Shown here in pieces: positions 26,036-35,620 of a stretch of DNA of 64,000 nt. The DNA is from an uncultured Dorea sp. (GTDB lineage Bacteria; Bacillota; Clostridia; Lachnospirales; Lachnospiraceae). The DNA is taken from NCBI GenBank assembly GCA_910578495.1, contig CAJTRE010000003.1, positions 76,927-140,926 of the forward strand, in the 5' to 3' direction. Position 1 is the first letter of the stretch, and each line of letters starts with the position of its first letter. The position numbers were made by a program, and so were the translations under genes. Under the pieces are notes generated by a model, which saw nothing but the letters and a program-made list of their open reading frames with translations, was not told where the DNA came from and ran no database searches.

Positions 26036-26770
26036 TTACAGATTCTCTAATACAAATATGTATTCATGTGCTAACATCAAAAAATTTTTCTTCTTTTTCT
26101 GCCAATATTCTGTTGCTCTGCAATTATGTTGCTCTTTAATTATGATCTCCTTTAATTTGAAACCAGATTCCAGAAACACATTCATACTATTCATCCCTAA
26201 AGGGCAAACATATCCTTTCTCACGTATATCGCCAATCATAAAAGCGCAAACAGCACTTTTCTTTAAAACTCTATTCGCTTCTACTGCTACATCTTTCATT
26301 GCCAATAGAAAATCATCATATGGCAAATGAGACATATCCCCTGGGATGTTATCACTGTATTCAATAATATCGGCATATGGTGGATGTGTGCAAATCATAT
26401 CAATACTGTCGTTTTTAACAAATGATAAATCTCTTGCATTTCCCTGACGGGTGAAAATTTTTGAACTTGTTTGAATTGAAAAATTAAGATTATAATTAGA
26501 TAATTTGATGGCGTCTGAATTAACATCTATTCCAATGGCGTTTCTTTCCAAAAGTTTTGCCTCAATCAATGTTGTCCCACTTCCCAAGAATTGATCCAAT
26601 ACCCAATCGTTTTCTTTGGTATATCGTAAGATAAGATTTCGAGGAATATAAGGTGACCAATTGCCCCTATATTTTCCTGAATGTGTTGCCCATTTTCCTC
26701 TCTCTGGAAATGACCATATTGTAGATTCTTCTAATTTAAAATTTTCTGGTCCTTCTCTTATAAAAAACAT
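26036..26770 (-). CDS. Site-specific DNA methyltransferase (N4/N6 type)
   Basis: A 244-residue DNA methylase. The AdoMet-binding motif I is VLDQFLGSGTTLIEAKLL and the catalytic motif IV is THPPYADI, with motif I before motif IV. The block GKWATHSGKYRGNWSPYIPRN is typical of stand-alone methylases annexed to restriction systems. Whether it acts with the type IIS enzyme or alone is unclear. The start is uncertain: AAAGGAG directly abuts the ATG at 26770, leaving almost no spacing, so initiation may be inefficient or at another codon. It lies upstream of the restriction operon promoter and is separately transcribed. Confidence 0.8.
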   Translation of the reverse strand: MFFIREGPENFKLEESTIWSFPERGKWATHSGKYRGNWSPYIPRNLILRYTKENDWVLDQFLGSGTTLIEAKLLERNAIGIDVNSDAIKLSNYNLNFSIQTSSKIFTRQGNARDLSFVKNDSIDMICTHPPYADIIEYSDNIPGDMSHLPYDDFLLAMKDVAVEANRVLKKSAVCAFMIGDIREKGYVCPLGMNSMNVFLESGFKLKEIIIKEQHNCRATEYWQKKKKNFLMLAHEYIFVLENL

Positions 26771-26903
26771 CTCCTTTAAATATAAAATTCTTATTAACTT
26801 CAGATGGAGAAGAACAAAAACAAACTTTATTATTTACAAACCTAAATAAATCTGTACTATTCGAACCCTGTAACACGTTCTTCTCACATCAAAATCTCAA
26901 TTA

Positions 26904-27362
26904 TTATATGGTAAGTCTATATGTTCTACACGTATCAAGCCTCTTCGCTCCCTGAGCCAAATAGAAATCAATACTGGACTGATTCCAGTCCAGACAAATC
27001 CACTCTGTTCTGGCGCCACCTCTTTCCCTTGCAATCCGTCGCATTTCTTCAAACAATGCTTTCCCACATCCCATTCCTCTATATTCCTCCTCCACAAAAA
27101 AAGAGTCAAGAAACAATCCCCCGCACCCTGTATATCCGACAAAATTCTGGAAGAAAAGTGCCATTCCGACTTCCTTTTCATCCACCATTACAAATATTAC
27201 TTCTGCCTGTTTTCTTTCAAACAACTCTGACTCCAGAGTTTCCTCATCTACGGTGAAAATATCCTCCGCCTCTTCATACTCTGCCAGACCTTTCAAAAAC
27301 TTATATACCAGTCCGACATCCCCTGATTTTCCGTATCTCACAGTAATTTTTCTATCTTCCAT
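26904..27362 (-). CDS. GNAT acetyltransferase, diamine acetyltransferase-like
   Basis: A 152-residue Gcn5-family N-acetyltransferase. The acetyl-CoA pyrophosphate loop is in YRGMGCGKAL, and the segments LFLDSFFVEEEYRG and LDWNQSSIDFYLAQGAK resemble the spermidine/spermine or diamine acetyltransferase branch. The substrate remains a guess. An AAGGA ribosome site is eight bases before the ATG. The isochorismatase-like gene lies 45 bp upstream on the same strand and may share a transcript. Confidence 0.85.
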   Translation of the reverse strand: MEDRKITVRYGKSGDVGLVYKFLKGLAEYEEAEDIFTVDEETLESELFERKQAEVIFVMVDEKEVGMALFFQNFVGYTGCGGLFLDSFFVEEEYRGMGCGKALFEEMRRIARERGGARTEWICLDWNQSSIDFYLAQGAKRLDTCRTYRLTI

Positions 27363-27406
27363 GCTCCTGTTCCTTTACCAAATATGTAAGTTATCTGCGT
27401 CCTAAA

Positions 27407-27937
27407 TTAACATTTTATCTGGCACATACGCATAGCCGCAAGCGCATTCTCATGGCTCTCTGGCGTTACTCCCGCGCAGCACTCACCATCTACAAGCACC
27501 GGAACTTCCGGAAGGCTTGCCTTTACGATCATCGCATTGGAAATTACACAAATATCAGTACATAATCCTATAAAAGTAACAGACTCAATTCCTTCTTCAC
27601 CTTTCGCTTTCAAATCTTTGTCCTGTGCCACAAGCATATGACCTAATGCCGCACTTCCGAACGTCGGCTTATCAACGGGCTGCTCTTTTCTAAGCGCCTC
27701 GATTTCCGGATGAAGCTCCCAGCCTTTCGTCCCTTTGATACAGTGTTCTACAGGAAGATTCTTGCCTTCCTGTGTCTCCAGATAATTTTCTTCGTGAGTA
27801 TCTCTGGTGTAAATCACACGACCGTCAAAATTCTTAATCTTCTCTACTACTTTGGGCACGATCGCCATCGCCTCTTTCGTTCCCAACGCTCCATCGATAA
27901 AGTCATTTTGCATATCCACAACTACTAATACATTCAT
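27407..27937 (-). CDS. Cysteine hydrolase, isochorismatase/nicotinamidase family
   Basis: A 176-residue isochorismatase-like hydrolase. The catalytic triad is Asp in VVVDMQNDFIDGAL, Lys in VDKPTFGS and Cys in IGLCTDICV; the MQNDF block is typical of nicotinamidases. It may convert nicotinamide to nicotinate in NAD salvage, but other amidohydrolase roles are possible. The ORF can be extended upstream, but AGGAGAAC lies just before the ATG at 27937. Confidence 0.88.
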   Translation of the reverse strand: MNVLVVVDMQNDFIDGALGTKEAMAIVPKVVEKIKNFDGRVIYTRDTHEENYLETQEGKNLPVEHCIKGTKGWELHPEIEALRKEQPVDKPTFGSAALGHMLVAQDKDLKAKGEEGIESVTFIGLCTDICVISNAMIVKASLPEVPVLVDGECCAGVTPESHENALAAMRMCQIKC

Positions 27938-28009
27938 ATACGTTCTCCTGTCTGTTTTCCACTTTATATCGTTCGAATAACGACCTGTGACTGTCACAAA
28001 TACCCCTTC

Positions 28010-28810
28010 CTAATATCTTGTCTCTACGTAAAATCCTTCTCTGGATAACTCAGACAGCGTAATCTTCCTGCCCCAGTGTACACTAGAATTAAAATTCCCT
28101 TCTGTCACAGTGATCGTATTGCCTTTCTTGGACAGCACAATTACAGAATGGTATCCCTGATTAAAAATCTTTGTGCCAACACGAATATGATCTCCCACCT
28201 TAATTTTTGAAAATGTTCTATGACGCGTTACTTTTGCACTCTTTCCAAACACTTTATCACTAATCTGTGCAATATAGGCATAGCATCCGAGACCATATGT
28301 ATTTGTCGCTTTCCAGTAGTAAGCCTTATCGTCTCCCCAGCTTTTCCCCTCTGGATACGTTTTCTTAAGCCTCATCAAACGGTTCTTTGCCTCAGTCTGT
28401 GTCATCTTTTTAGATGTCTTGGCAGGCGTATACACTTTCACCTTCATCCAGGTGGATTTGTATTTTCCATTTTTCCCTTTGACTCTTACAGTAATCTTGA
28501 CGGTACCGTTCTTTTTACCTGTAATCTTTCCGCTCTTAGAAACCGTTGCGATCTTTTTGCTGCCAGACGTAAAAGTTACAGATTTTTTGGCTTTTGCAGG
28601 ACTTACCACCACTTTGAGAACTGCGGTTTTTCCCTTTTTGACGTTATATGTTTTCTTCGTTACTTTGGTGTTTCCTACTTTTAAAGATACACTTTTTACT
28701 GCTCTTGGGCTGGCCGCCTCTACAACAGCCGGACTTGCCATCGTCATCGCCACAACAAACGCCAGCATGAAAAGCAGACTTTTTAAAATCCTGTTCATTT
28801 TATTCATCAT
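28010..28810 (-). CDS. Secreted Ig-like (BIG2) protein with C-terminal NlpC/P60- or CHAP-like domain
   Basis: A signal peptide ends near residue 33 (VVEAAS). A bacterial Ig-like (BIG2-type) domain with SVSLKVGNTKVTKKTY and ATVSKSGKITGKKNGTVKI covers about residues 38-128. The C-terminal 120 residues carry a Cys in YGLGCYAYI and a His in QGYHSVIVL, the spacing expected of a papain-like cell-wall hydrolase fold. The enzymatic role is inferred and could be lost. It should be secreted. GAGGAGAGGG lies before the tandem ATG codons. Confidence 0.72.
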   Translation of the reverse strand: MMNKMNRILKSLLFMLAFVVAMTMASPAVVEAASPRAVKSVSLKVGNTKVTKKTYNVKKGKTAVLKVVVSPAKAKKSVTFTSGSKKIATVSKSGKITGKKNGTVKITVRVKGKNGKYKSTWMKVKVYTPAKTSKKMTQTEAKNRLMRLKKTYPEGKSWGDDKAYYWKATNTYGLGCYAYIAQISDKVFGKSAKVTRHRTFSKIKVGDHIRVGTKIFNQGYHSVIVLSKKGNTITVTEGNFNSSVHWGRKITLSELSREGFYVETRY

Positions 28811-28908
28811 CTTTCCCTCTCCTCTCGCCCACTCAACAAGGTTTTTCTCTATTATATACCCTGTTTGCCGCTAATACAAGGAGGCTTAGTGACTAAATTA
28901 AAGAATAC

Positions 28909-28971
28909 GTAACTATCCAGCTACAACAATTCGAGTTTCACTGCTATATCAGCGCATGGCTGAATAGTTAC
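28909..28971. repeat. Dispersed repeat, copy 4, overlapping the end of an ABC exporter gene
   Basis: The copy runs from GTAACTATCCAGC to GCTGAATAGTTAC (terminal inverted repeat with one mismatch, 63 bp). The right arm encodes the last residues of the ABC protein (CNYSAMR) and its TGA stop lies at 28949-28951. Confidence 0.85.
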
Positions 28972-30796
28972 AATCAAACACCTGCATCGCAGATTCTTCT
29001 TCAAACTGCTTATAGTATAGATCATGGTAATATCCATTCTGATTCAACAGTTCCCGATGAGTCCCTCTTTCAATAATCTTCCCATCTTTCACCACCAGAA
29101 TCAAATCCGCACTTCGAATCGTGGACAGCCTGTGTGCAATCACAAAAGACGTATGTCCTTTTAAGAGCTTCTGCGTTGCCTGCTGAATAAGCTGTTCCGT
29201 TGCGGTATCTATGGAAGATGTCGCCTCGTCCAGCACAAAGATTGCCGGATCAGCTAAAATCGCTCTCGCAAATGAAATAAGCTGTTTCTCACCCACTGAC
29301 AACTTTCCGCCGCTCTCACCTACATCACTGTCATATCCATCTTTTAACTTCTCTACTACCACATCCGCAGATACACGCTTCGCTGCCGCTTCAATCTCTT
29401 CATCCGTTGCCTGAAGATCACCATAGCGAATATTTTCACGCACAGTTCCGGAAAATAGATGTGGATTTTGAAGCACATATCCAATCTGACTGTGGAGCCA
29501 TAGCTGGGAACGCTCCCGATAATCCACTCCGTCAATAAGAATCCGTCCTTTTGTCGGCTCAAAAAATCGTCCCACAAGATTCACTAATGTTGACTTCCCG
29601 GCTCCTGTCTCTCCCACAATGGCCACATTCATTCCTGCCGGAATGTGCAGATCAAAATGCTCCAACACATACTCCTTGCCGTCCGGATACATAAAAGACA
29701 CATCCTCAAAAATAATATCTCCGCGGATTCTCTCCCAGTTTTCTTTCTTCGGATGAAAATTATCACCGTATTTCTCCACTACATCTTCCCGGTCCGTCAC
29801 ATTCGGTTTCTGTTCCAAAAGATCCATCACACGCTCAATGTTTGCCTGACAGGAAATCAACTCTGCCAAAAGTCTTGCAAGCTGTTGGATTGGTTCAAAG
29901 ATAACAACCGCATAGGAGATAAATACTGACAATGTCCCAAGCTGAATCAGTTCTTCCTGCACCATATAACCGCCCCGATATAGCACAAATGCCGCCGCTG
30001 CCGAACCAAAGAATAAAATAGTAGGGATATACACTGCATTTAATTTGGCAGACCGACAGGCCGCAAAACGCATAGCCCCTGTTTTCTCAGCAAATGCTAT
30101 ATCATTATCTTTCTCAATCACCATGCTTTTCGACGTTTTTACTCCGGTAATTCCTTCATTGTATGCGCTTGTAATCTGAGAATTAATTCTTCTTACTTTC
30201 CGGTTCCAGTTAAGGATTTTATTCTGGAAAATCCCCGTAATTACCGCAATACAAGGCACAACCAACAGTAATATGAGCGCCAGCTTAACATTCAGCACAA
30301 ACATGATCACAAACACACTGACCACATACAGAAACGCCCAGAACATATCCACCAGCCCCCAGGCAATCATACTGGCAATCTTTAATGTGTCGCTCATCAC
30401 TCTGGCATGGATATACCCAACCGGAGTCGTATTATAGTAAGAAAAAGACAACGTCTGCAAATGTTCAAACTGCGTCCATTTCAAATCCTTTCCCACACAC
30501 ATTTCTATCGTCGTCGCCGAATGTACCGACCAGTATACACTGATAGTCTGAACTACGATCACTCCCACATAAACAAGGGCAAAAATTAAGATTCCGTCCT
30601 TCGTATCCGGCACGATAAAATGATCGATCGCATAACTCTGAAACAGCGGAACCAGTACATCCACGCCCGCAAGCAAAATATTTAACCCAAGCGAAATGGC
30701 AAAATATTTCTTGTAAGGTTTGAAAAAGGGAATCATTTTCGCCCATATTTTCATCTGGAAAGGTTTCTTATATTCTTGTTCTTCATATGCTGCCAT
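28949..30796 (-). CDS. ABC exporter half-transporter, subunit 2 of a heterodimer
   Basis: Six membrane helices (residues 25-320) followed by an ATPase domain. Walker A is GETGAGKST, Walker B is IFVLDEATSSID with the catalytic Glu, and the signature is the degenerate LSVGEKQ. It overlaps the upstream half-transporter by 14 bp, so the two form a BmrCD/LmrCD-like heterodimeric exporter, probably for drugs or lipids. The final seven residues (CNYSAMR) come from a dispersed repeat rather than from the family sequence. AGGTGA precedes the ATG. Confidence 0.92.
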   Translation of the reverse strand: MAAYEEQEYKKPFQMKIWAKMIPFFKPYKKYFAISLGLNILLAGVDVLVPLFQSYAIDHFIVPDTKDGILIFALVYVGVIVVQTISVYWSVHSATTIEMCVGKDLKWTQFEHLQTLSFSYYNTTPVGYIHARVMSDTLKIASMIAWGLVDMFWAFLYVVSVFVIMFVLNVKLALILLLVVPCIAVITGIFQNKILNWNRKVRRINSQITSAYNEGITGVKTSKSMVIEKDNDIAFAEKTGAMRFAACRSAKLNAVYIPTILFFGSAAAAFVLYRGGYMVQEELIQLGTLSVFISYAVVIFEPIQQLARLLAELISCQANIERVMDLLEQKPNVTDREDVVEKYGDNFHPKKENWERIRGDIIFEDVSFMYPDGKEYVLEHFDLHIPAGMNVAIVGETGAGKSTLVNLVGRFFEPTKGRILIDGVDYRERSQLWLHSQIGYVLQNPHLFSGTVRENIRYGDLQATDEEIEAAAKRVSADVVVEKLKDGYDSDVGESGGKLSVGEKQLISFARAILADPAIFVLDEATSSIDTATEQLIQQATQKLLKGHTSFVIAHRLSTIRSADLILVVKDGKIIERGTHRELLNQNGYYHDLYYKQFEEESAMQVFDCNYSAMR

Positions 30797-32597
30797 TGTC
30801 TCGTTTCACCTGCCTTCTGTCATCATGACTCATCTGAATATCATAGATCTGTTTATAAATACCGTCTCGTTCAAGCAGCTCCCGATGGCTTCCCATCTCC
30901 GCCACACGCCCCTGGTTCAGCACCATAATCTTAGAAGCGCCCATCAATGTCGTAATCCTGTGTGAAATAAGAATCACCGTTGTATCTTTCATATATTCCT
31001 TTAACGCTTTGCGGATCAAAGAATCCGTCTCAGAATCTACCGCAGACAAAGAATCGTCAAATACCATAACCGGAGCTTTCTGAAGCAGCATTCTTGCAAT
31101 TGCCACACGCTGTCTCTGTCCACCGGAAAGAGTAACCCCGCGTTCTCCCACTAAGGTATCATAACCGTCCGGGAAATTCATGATTGCTTCATCAACACAG
31201 GCAATCTTTGCTGCCTCGCGAATCTCCTCAAAGGACGCATCCGGCCTGGAAGCCGCAATATTCTCCCGAATCGTTCTGGAATAAAGAAACGGTTCCTGAA
31301 GCACAATACCTACATGTTGCCGCAACGTCTCAAGCGGAATCTCACGAATGTCCTTTCCACCAATTTGAATTACTCCATTCCCGTCTTCCAACTCATAAAG
31401 CCTTGTCAACAACTGAACAACGGTAGATTTTCCACTTCCCGTTCCACCTAAAATGCCAAACGTTGTTCCTTTTCGTATTTCAAATGTCACATCGGACAAC
31501 ACTTTCTGCTCCTCTCCATAGCCAAAATTGACATGAGAAAACGCAATGCCCTCCATACTATCCCATGACATACTTTTCAAATCTTTCTTTTCCTCTTTCT
31601 CTTCTAGAGAAGAATACGCCTCTTCCTCTGCCCGGATAATGTAGTCCACACGTTCAAAAGAAACGCCCGCCTTACTCATATCCGACAAAATACGTCCAAG
31701 TCCTCGAATCGGCCATACTAATGTTGTGTTGTAAGAAGCAAACGCCACAAACTCTCCTACACTGAGCTGCCCATTTACTGCTTCCCATGCCCCCACTACA
31801 ATGACCGTTACTACCTGTAAACCGGTGATCAAATCACCCACGCCCCAATACAGGCCGGATAAGGTTCCTAGCTTAATCCAAAGCTTGGCAAACGCGTCAT
31901 TCTTCTTCCTGAACCTGTCCATCTCAAACTTTTCACGCCCAAAGGCTCGGACAACACGCACCCCGGTAGCATTTTCCTGAACCACTGTAGACAACTCACC
32001 CTCCGCTTCATCCGCATCGGTAAATCTTCTGGCAATCAGTCGGTAAAAAACAGCAGAATATAAAACAACTACCGGAATGAATGCAAATACGACAAGGGAC
32101 AGTTTCCAGTTCATGGACAGCATCATAGCAAAGGACACCGTTATCAAAAATACCGTACGAAAAACTTCCAAAAGCTGTGTTACGACAAAATTTCGGATCA
32201 CCTCTACGTCAGATGTACAGCGCTGGATAATATCCCCTGTCTGATTCTTGTCATGCCAGTTCATAGGCAGCTTCTGCACATGGGTAAACAACGCATCTCT
32301 TAGATTTTTCGCAAAATTTTCTCCTGCCATGGCTGTATTGGCCCGGCTTACATACATAGAACCTCCGGATAAAACAGCCGTTCCGATAAGCACCAGAGCC
32401 ATAATCCACAAATGTTCGGACAGATACGGGTATCTCCCGTCTCCCAGCACCGAATCAATGGTAAACCGGAAAATCTGCGGCGTCAAAGAATTTAATGCGG
32501 TTGTTACAAAAGACGCAATAATAGCCAATACAAAATATTTCTTCGCACCGGTAAAAAATTGAGCGGCCAATTTTATTTTTCTGTTTCCGTTTCTCAC
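30783..32597 (-). CDS. ABC exporter half-transporter, subunit 1 of a heterodimer
   Basis: A 604-residue half-transporter with six membrane helices and an ATPase domain. Walker A is GGTGSGKST, the signature is a canonical LSGGQRQR, but Walker B reads VMVFDDSLSAVD with Asp in place of the catalytic Glu. Together with its partner this leaves one normal and one degenerate ATP site, the pattern of heterodimeric exporters such as BmrCD. Translation starts at GTG behind GGAGG. The rplT terminator ends only about 25 bp upstream, leaving little room for a separate promoter. Confidence 0.92.
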   Translation of the reverse strand: MRNGNRKIKLAAQFFTGAKKYFVLAIIASFVTTALNSLTPQIFRFTIDSVLGDGRYPYLSEHLWIMALVLIGTAVLSGGSMYVSRANTAMAGENFAKNLRDALFTHVQKLPMNWHDKNQTGDIIQRCTSDVEVIRNFVVTQLLEVFRTVFLITVSFAMMLSMNWKLSLVVFAFIPVVVLYSAVFYRLIARRFTDADEAEGELSTVVQENATGVRVVRAFGREKFEMDRFRKKNDAFAKLWIKLGTLSGLYWGVGDLITGLQVVTVIVVGAWEAVNGQLSVGEFVAFASYNTTLVWPIRGLGRILSDMSKAGVSFERVDYIIRAEEEAYSSLEEKEEKKDLKSMSWDSMEGIAFSHVNFGYGEEQKVLSDVTFEIRKGTTFGILGGTGSGKSTVVQLLTRLYELEDGNGVIQIGGKDIREIPLETLRQHVGIVLQEPFLYSRTIRENIAASRPDASFEEIREAAKIACVDEAIMNFPDGYDTLVGERGVTLSGGQRQRVAIARMLLQKAPVMVFDDSLSAVDSETDSLIRKALKEYMKDTTVILISHRITTLMGASKIMVLNQGRVAEMGSHRELLERDGIYKQIYDIQMSHDDRRQVKRDNGSI

Positions 32598-32621
32598 AGA
32601 TTCCTCCCTCCTTTCAAATTT

Positions 32622-32657
32622 AAAAAAAAGTCTCGGGCATACACCCGGGACTTTTAA
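32622..32657 (-). terminator. Terminator of infC-rpmI-rplT
   Basis: On the minus strand a hairpin AAAAGTCCCGGG / CCCGAGACTTTT (one wobble pair) is followed by eight T. Confidence 0.88.
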
Positions 32658-32665
32658 AATATCAT

Positions 32666-33022
32666 TTATGCTAATTTAGCTTTTGCAGTCTCAACAAGTG
32701 CAGCAAATCCTTCCGCATCGTTCACCGCCATCTCAGCTAACATCTTTCTGTTGATCTCAATGTCAGCCAGTTTCAAACCATGCATCAGCTTGCTGTAAGA
32801 CATTCCATTCATTCTTGCCGCAGCATTGATACGTGCAATCCATAACTGACGCATCTGACGTTTACGCTCTTTTCTTCCTGCGTAGGAAGATGTAAGCGCT
32901 CTCATAACAGACTGTTTTGCAACTCTATACTGTTTCGAACGTGCTCCTCTATATCCTTTTGCTAATTTTAATGTTCTATTGTGTTTCTTTCTAGCGTTCA
33001 TTCCGCCTTTAATTCTTGCCAT
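32666..33022 (-). CDS. rplT: Ribosomal protein L20
   Basis: L20 is needed for 50S assembly and in many Firmicutes controls its own operon. The 118-residue length and the start ARIKGGMNARKKHNRTLKLA are characteristic. It is the last gene of the infC-rpmI-rplT operon, 33 bp after rpmI, and is followed by a strong terminator. Confidence 0.98.
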   Translation of the reverse strand: MARIKGGMNARKKHNRTLKLAKGYRGARSKQYRVAKQSVMRALTSSYAGRKERKRQMRQLWIARINAAARMNGMSYSKLMHGLKLADIEINRKMLAEMAVNDAEGFAALVETAKAKLA

Positions 33023-33055
33023 GTCTTATTCCTCCTTCAATACTTTAACAATATC

Positions 33056-33253
33056 TTACAGATACGGTAATACCTTTTTCATGTTCTTTACATTTGTTGC
33101 ATCTGTAATAGCAGCTTTTCTAAGGTTTCTTTTTCTCTTTGTAGATTTCTTAGTTAAGATATGGCTCTTGTATGCTTTATTTCTTTTTAACTTTCCTGAA
33201 CCTGTTTTTTTGAAGCGCTTCGCAGCTGCTCTATTTGTTTTGATTTTTGGCAT
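33056..33253 (-). CDS. rpmI: Ribosomal protein L35
   Basis: A 65-residue basic 50S protein. The sequence PKIKTNRAAAKRFKKTGSGK is the L35 hallmark. It sits between infC and rplT in the conserved order, 37 bp after infC. Confidence 0.98.
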   Translation of the reverse strand: MPKIKTNRAAAKRFKKTGSGKLKRNKAYKSHILTKKSTKRKRNLRKAAITDATNVKNMKKVLPYL

Positions 33254-33290
33254 GATAATATTCCTCCTTAGATTTTGTAAATTAATATTT

Positions 33291-33797
33291 TTAACGTTTT
33301 TCAGTTAAAACCATGCTCATACTTCTGCCTTCCTGTTTCGCCGGCTTTTCAATCACAGCAACATCAGCAAGCATCTCGGCAAAATCATCCAGAATATGTT
33401 TGCTCTGCTGCATATGTGCCATCTCACGACCACGGAATCGCAGAGTAACCTTTACTTTATTTCCTTTTGTGATGAACTTCTTTGCATTGTTCATCTTTGT
33501 GTTAAGATCGTTCGTATCAATGTTCGGTGAAAGACGTACTTCCTTCACTTCTACTGTCTTCTGCTTTTTCTTAGCCTCTTTTTCTTTTCTTGCAAGCTCG
33601 TACTTATATTTTCCATAATCGATAATCTTGCATACCGGCGGCTGTGCCTTCGGCGCAATCTTTACCAGATCAAGCTCTGCCTCTCTTGCAAGTTTCATAG
33701 CATCCCTGGAAGACATAATTCCAAGCTGCTCTCCGCTTTCGCTTACTACACGAACCTCTTTGTCCCTGATTTGCTCATTGATCATTAAATCGCTAAT
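33291..33797 (-). CDS. infC: Translation initiation factor IF-3 (AUU start)
   Basis: IF-3 keeps ribosomal subunits apart and checks start codons. The N- and C-terminal domains are complete. An ATG at 33785 is available, but the family normally begins a few residues earlier, and ATT at 33797 in the same frame gives ISDLMINEQIRDKEV, matching the usual N terminus. GGGGGTG is seven bases upstream of that ATT. An AUU start allows IF-3 to limit its own synthesis, as in other bacteria. A leader with a terminator precedes it. Confidence 0.93.
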   Translation of the reverse strand: MSDLMINEQIRDKEVRVVSESGEQLGIMSSRDAMKLAREAELDLVKIAPKAQPPVCKIIDYGKYKYELARKEKEAKKKQKTVEVKEVRLSPNIDTNDLNTKMNNAKKFITKGNKVKVTLRFRGREMAHMQQSKHILDDFAEMLADVAVIEKPAKQEGRSMSMVLTEKR

Positions 33798-33965
33798 GTT
33801 CCTGCACCCCCATCATAAAAATAAGTGAATAGTCTCAGACTATCCACTTGCATATCTACACAAAACTCCCTTAATCCATAAGGAAATTCTCTTTCAATAT
33901 TAACCAATAGACGCCCGATTGCGCTATGGTGAGAGTGGATACTCTGCTTTGCTTTTTTTCACAAG
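33798..33965 (-). promoter_or_regulatory. infC leader with attenuator (L20-leader type)
   Basis: The roughly 170-nt leader ends in a terminator hairpin at 33823-33849 (minus-strand arms AAGTGGATAGTC and GACTATTCACTT) followed by five T. An upstream segment TATCCACT (33935-33942) is complementary to the rising arm and can form an alternative antiterminator. This is the arrangement of the Firmicute L20-responsive leader; the protein ligand is inferred. Confidence 0.75.
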
Positions 33966-33969
33966 ATAT

Positions 33970-33998
33970 AATGTATCACAGATAACTTATGCTGTCAA
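33970..33998 (-). promoter_or_regulatory. infC operon promoter
   Basis: TTGACA (33993-33998) and TACATT (33970-33975) on the minus strand, with a 17 bp spacer. Confidence 0.8.
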
Positions 33999-34027
33999 TC
34001 ATTATTTCCACATATTCTTTAAAAAAT

Positions 34028-34058
34028 GTAACTATTCAGCCATATGTTGAATAGTTAC
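34028..34058. repeat. Dispersed palindromic repeat, copy 5
   Basis: A perfect inverted repeat GTAACTATTCA / TGAATAGTTAC around a nine-base centre, 31 bp in all. It lies between the divergent infC and transporter promoters, the only copy not at a stop codon. Confidence 0.85.
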
Positions 34059-34088
34059 TTAAAAAATAGAATTCACTCTGTTTTTTTC

Positions 34089-34117
34089 TTGCTATTTCTC
34101 CGGTTTCATGTCATAAT
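34089..34117 (+). promoter_or_regulatory. Promoter for the sodium-dependent transporter
   Basis: TTGCTA (34089-34094) and CATAAT (34112-34117) with a 17 bp spacer, about 85 bp before the start codon. Confidence 0.5.
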
Positions 34118-34201
34118 AAGCACATTGATGTTGTTACTTTTATTATAACACCAATAAACGTTAGAAGGAATGCAGTAATTAAAAATTGAGGAGGATTTTA
34201 T

Positions 34202-35560
<1,359 letters not shown>

Positions 35561-35571
35561 ATTTATACATC

Positions 35572-35607
35572 AAAAAGGGATGTTCGACATTGGAAACATC
35601 CCTTTTT
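35572..35607 (+). terminator. Bidirectional terminator after the NSS transporter
   Basis: AAAAAGGGATGTT and AACATCCCTTTTT flank a short loop, with A- and T-runs at both ends, between two convergent genes. Confidence 0.88.
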
Positions 35608-35620
35608 ATATACGTTCTTG

